DNA of 7,742 nt, taken from JAUVYV01 sp964394625 (GTDB taxonomy: Bacteria; Planctomycetota; Phycisphaerae; Sedimentisphaerales; Anaerobacaceae). The notes under the pieces are model-generated. The model saw only the letters and a program-made list of their open reading frames with translations, made no database searches and was not told where the DNA came from. Below are positions 6,883 through 7,742 of the stretch, in pieces (position 1 is the stretch's first letter; every line of letters begins with the position of its first letter). The stretch covers positions 1-7,742 of the forward strand of contig CAYMYK010000143.1 in NCBI GenBank assembly GCA_964394625.1, in the 5' to 3' direction. A program made the position numbers and the translations under genes.

Positions 6883-6896
6883 TTAACAGGGGTTAA
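6883..6896. repeat. Small inverted repeat between promoter and start codon
   Basis: TTAAC (6883-6887) and GTTAA (6892-6896) form a perfect 5-base inverted repeat around AGGG. It sits just after the predicted transcription start and touches the SD. It could be a repressor half-site pair or a weak leader hairpin. It is short and AT-rich, so chance is possible. Confidence 0.3.
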
Positions 6897-6908
6897 CAAT
6901 CGGGGTAC

Positions 6909-6936
6909 ATTATAGCAGAGCGGAGGTGATTGCGAA
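6909..6936 (-). promoter_or_regulatory. Probable sigma70-type promoter of the TIM-barrel/DUF1080/queG unit
   Basis: A perfect -10 TATAAT (6914-6909) is preceded, after a 16-base spacer, by TTCGCA (6936-6931), which matches four of six positions of TTGACA. Transcription would start near 6902, about 30 bases before the preferred ATG at 6871. It lies in the only gap between the protease and the next gene. Confidence 0.6.
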
Positions 6937-6967
6937 AGTGACTTTAGAGACAGCGACGGAGAAGAGG

Positions 6968-7742
6968 TTATTCGAAGCTTTGGGCAAATAGTGCGAGGTC
7001 TTTGAAGTTGACGACGCCGTCGGCTTGTGAGGGAGCTATGTCCACAGAAGGTTCGTCGCTGAGCCAGTAGTCCGCGAGGATTGCGAGGTCGCCGATGTTA
7101 ACGAGACCGTCCCTGTTGAAGTCGGCGGGGATGAACGGCTGTGTCCTTTGGCCGGTGACAATCAAAGAATAATACTGCTGACCGTTGGTGAGCGGGCCTT
7201 TGTAACCGATACGGACAGCGTATATGCCGGTAAGGGCAGGCGGCTGAATCAGCACCTGCTCGATGTTGTCGAGGATGTTGTCGCCGGTGGCTGCAGGTGC
7301 ATCAGGGACAGCGGGGTCGAGGATATAGGGATAGTATGTAAAACCGTTGGGGTCGATGATTTGCAGGTCGAGGTCGTTGATTAGTCGGGGCGAAGGGTCA
7401 TCGAGCTGGGAGAGTGCCGAGGCAGGCGGGTCGGTCCAGCAGAGGGTTGCGCGGATGGGGTTTGCGCCGTCTGAATCGAAGGCGTAAGTGTGGACAGTGT
7501 TGACGTCGTCGAGGAGCGCTTCGACAATTATGTTTGCATCGGGGAACTCGTTCTGTTCGGCTATAATGTCGGCGGCGGCTTTCGTGTTCATAAGACCCCA
7601 GCCGAACTTGTAGTCGGGTCCGGCTAACCCGCGGTCGTCGGCGGCGTGGATGATGAGGGCTTTAAGTGTGCTTGCGCGCATAGCTCGTCCGCCGAAGAGC
7701 TTGTGGTAGTAATCGACAAGCAAAACAGCTCCGCCTGCGGCA
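6968..7742 (-). CDS. Secreted subtilisin-like (S8) protease, C-terminal part with dockerin-like tail
   Basis: The frame runs in from the right edge; 257 residues are visible. It opens AAGGAVLLVDYYHKLFGG, which matches the helix right after the catalytic Ser motif of subtilases (GTS-x-x-xP-x-x-A-G). The nucleophile should therefore lie only a few residues outside the window. FGWGLMNTKAAAD (46-58) is the typical end of the S8 domain. A beta-sandwich of the kind appended to many subtilases follows: ATLCWTDPPAS (98-108), RLINDLDLQIIDPNG (119-133) and GIYAVRIGY (172-180). The last 50 residues are dockerin-like. The first loop, DFNRDGLVNIGDLAILADYW (207-226), has the D-x-N-x-D-G pattern and Asp218. 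The second, DIAPSQADGVVNFKDLALFA (234-253), is degenerate. This tail is common in Phycisphaerae exoproteins. The TTG at 7723 is an internal Leu codon, not a start. No terminator hairpin follows the TAA stop. Confidence 0.88.
   Translation of the reverse strand, partial: AAGGAVLLVDYYHKLFGGRAMRASTLKALIIHAADDRGLAGPDYKFGWGLMNTKAAADIIAEQNEFPDANIIVEALLDDVNTVHTYAFDSDGANPIRATLCWTDPPASALSQLDDPSPRLINDLDLQIIDPNGFTYYPYILDPAVPDAPAATGDNILDNIEQVLIQPPALTGIYAVRIGYKGPLTNGQQYYSLIVTGQRTQPFIPADFNRDGLVNIGDLAILADYWLSDEPSVDIAPSQADGVVNFKDLALFAQSFE

Noticed and set aside
6968..7117. Dockerin-like tail as evidence of a cellulosome
   Set aside because: There is no cohesin or scaffoldin in the window, the second loop is degenerate, and the tail is on a protease.

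Overview
All the genes in this 7.7 kb window are on the minus strand, so transcription runs from the right edge to the left. The organism is very probably a planctomycete of the class Phycisphaerae (Sedimentisphaerales-like). The evidence is a dockerin-like C-terminus with the 'DIAP...DGVVNFKDLALFAQ' repeat, a DUF1080 (3-keto-disaccharide hydrolase) lipoprotein, and a Tat-exported sugar phosphate isomerase-like TIM barrel. Base composition is moderately GC-rich. The lineage is inferred from these protein families only; there is no rRNA here.

Right part (7742 to about 5870). The window opens inside a secreted S8 (subtilisin-like) protease, cut just after where its catalytic Ser motif should lie. 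It ends in a C-terminal beta domain and a dockerin-like module. A 90-base gap follows with a good promoter (TATAAT). That promoter drives a Tat-signal TIM-barrel protein and then a DUF1080 lipoprotein with a GTG start and strong Shine-Dalgarno (SD). Together these two look like an exported sugar-processing pair, possibly for 3-keto-glycosides. queG (epoxyqueuosine reductase) follows after only 7 bases and is probably cotranscribed.

Left part (4155 to 1). A TetR-family regulator heads a tight efflux operon: tetR, outer membrane factor, periplasmic adaptor, RND transporter. The junctions are an 11-base overlap, a 13-base gap and a 4-base ATGA overlap. The RND gene is open at the left edge; its first 233 residues are present. 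A 40-base palindrome made of two AAACGNNCGTTT sites lies over the probable tetR -10 element. It is the likely operator through which the regulator controls itself and the pump.

No tRNA, rRNA, CRISPR array, insertion sequence or gene-free stretch above about 90 bases was seen. I found no clearly new biological system. The points most worth following are the tetR operator, the exported isomerase/DUF1080 pair next to queG, and the protease with a degenerate dockerin-like tail.
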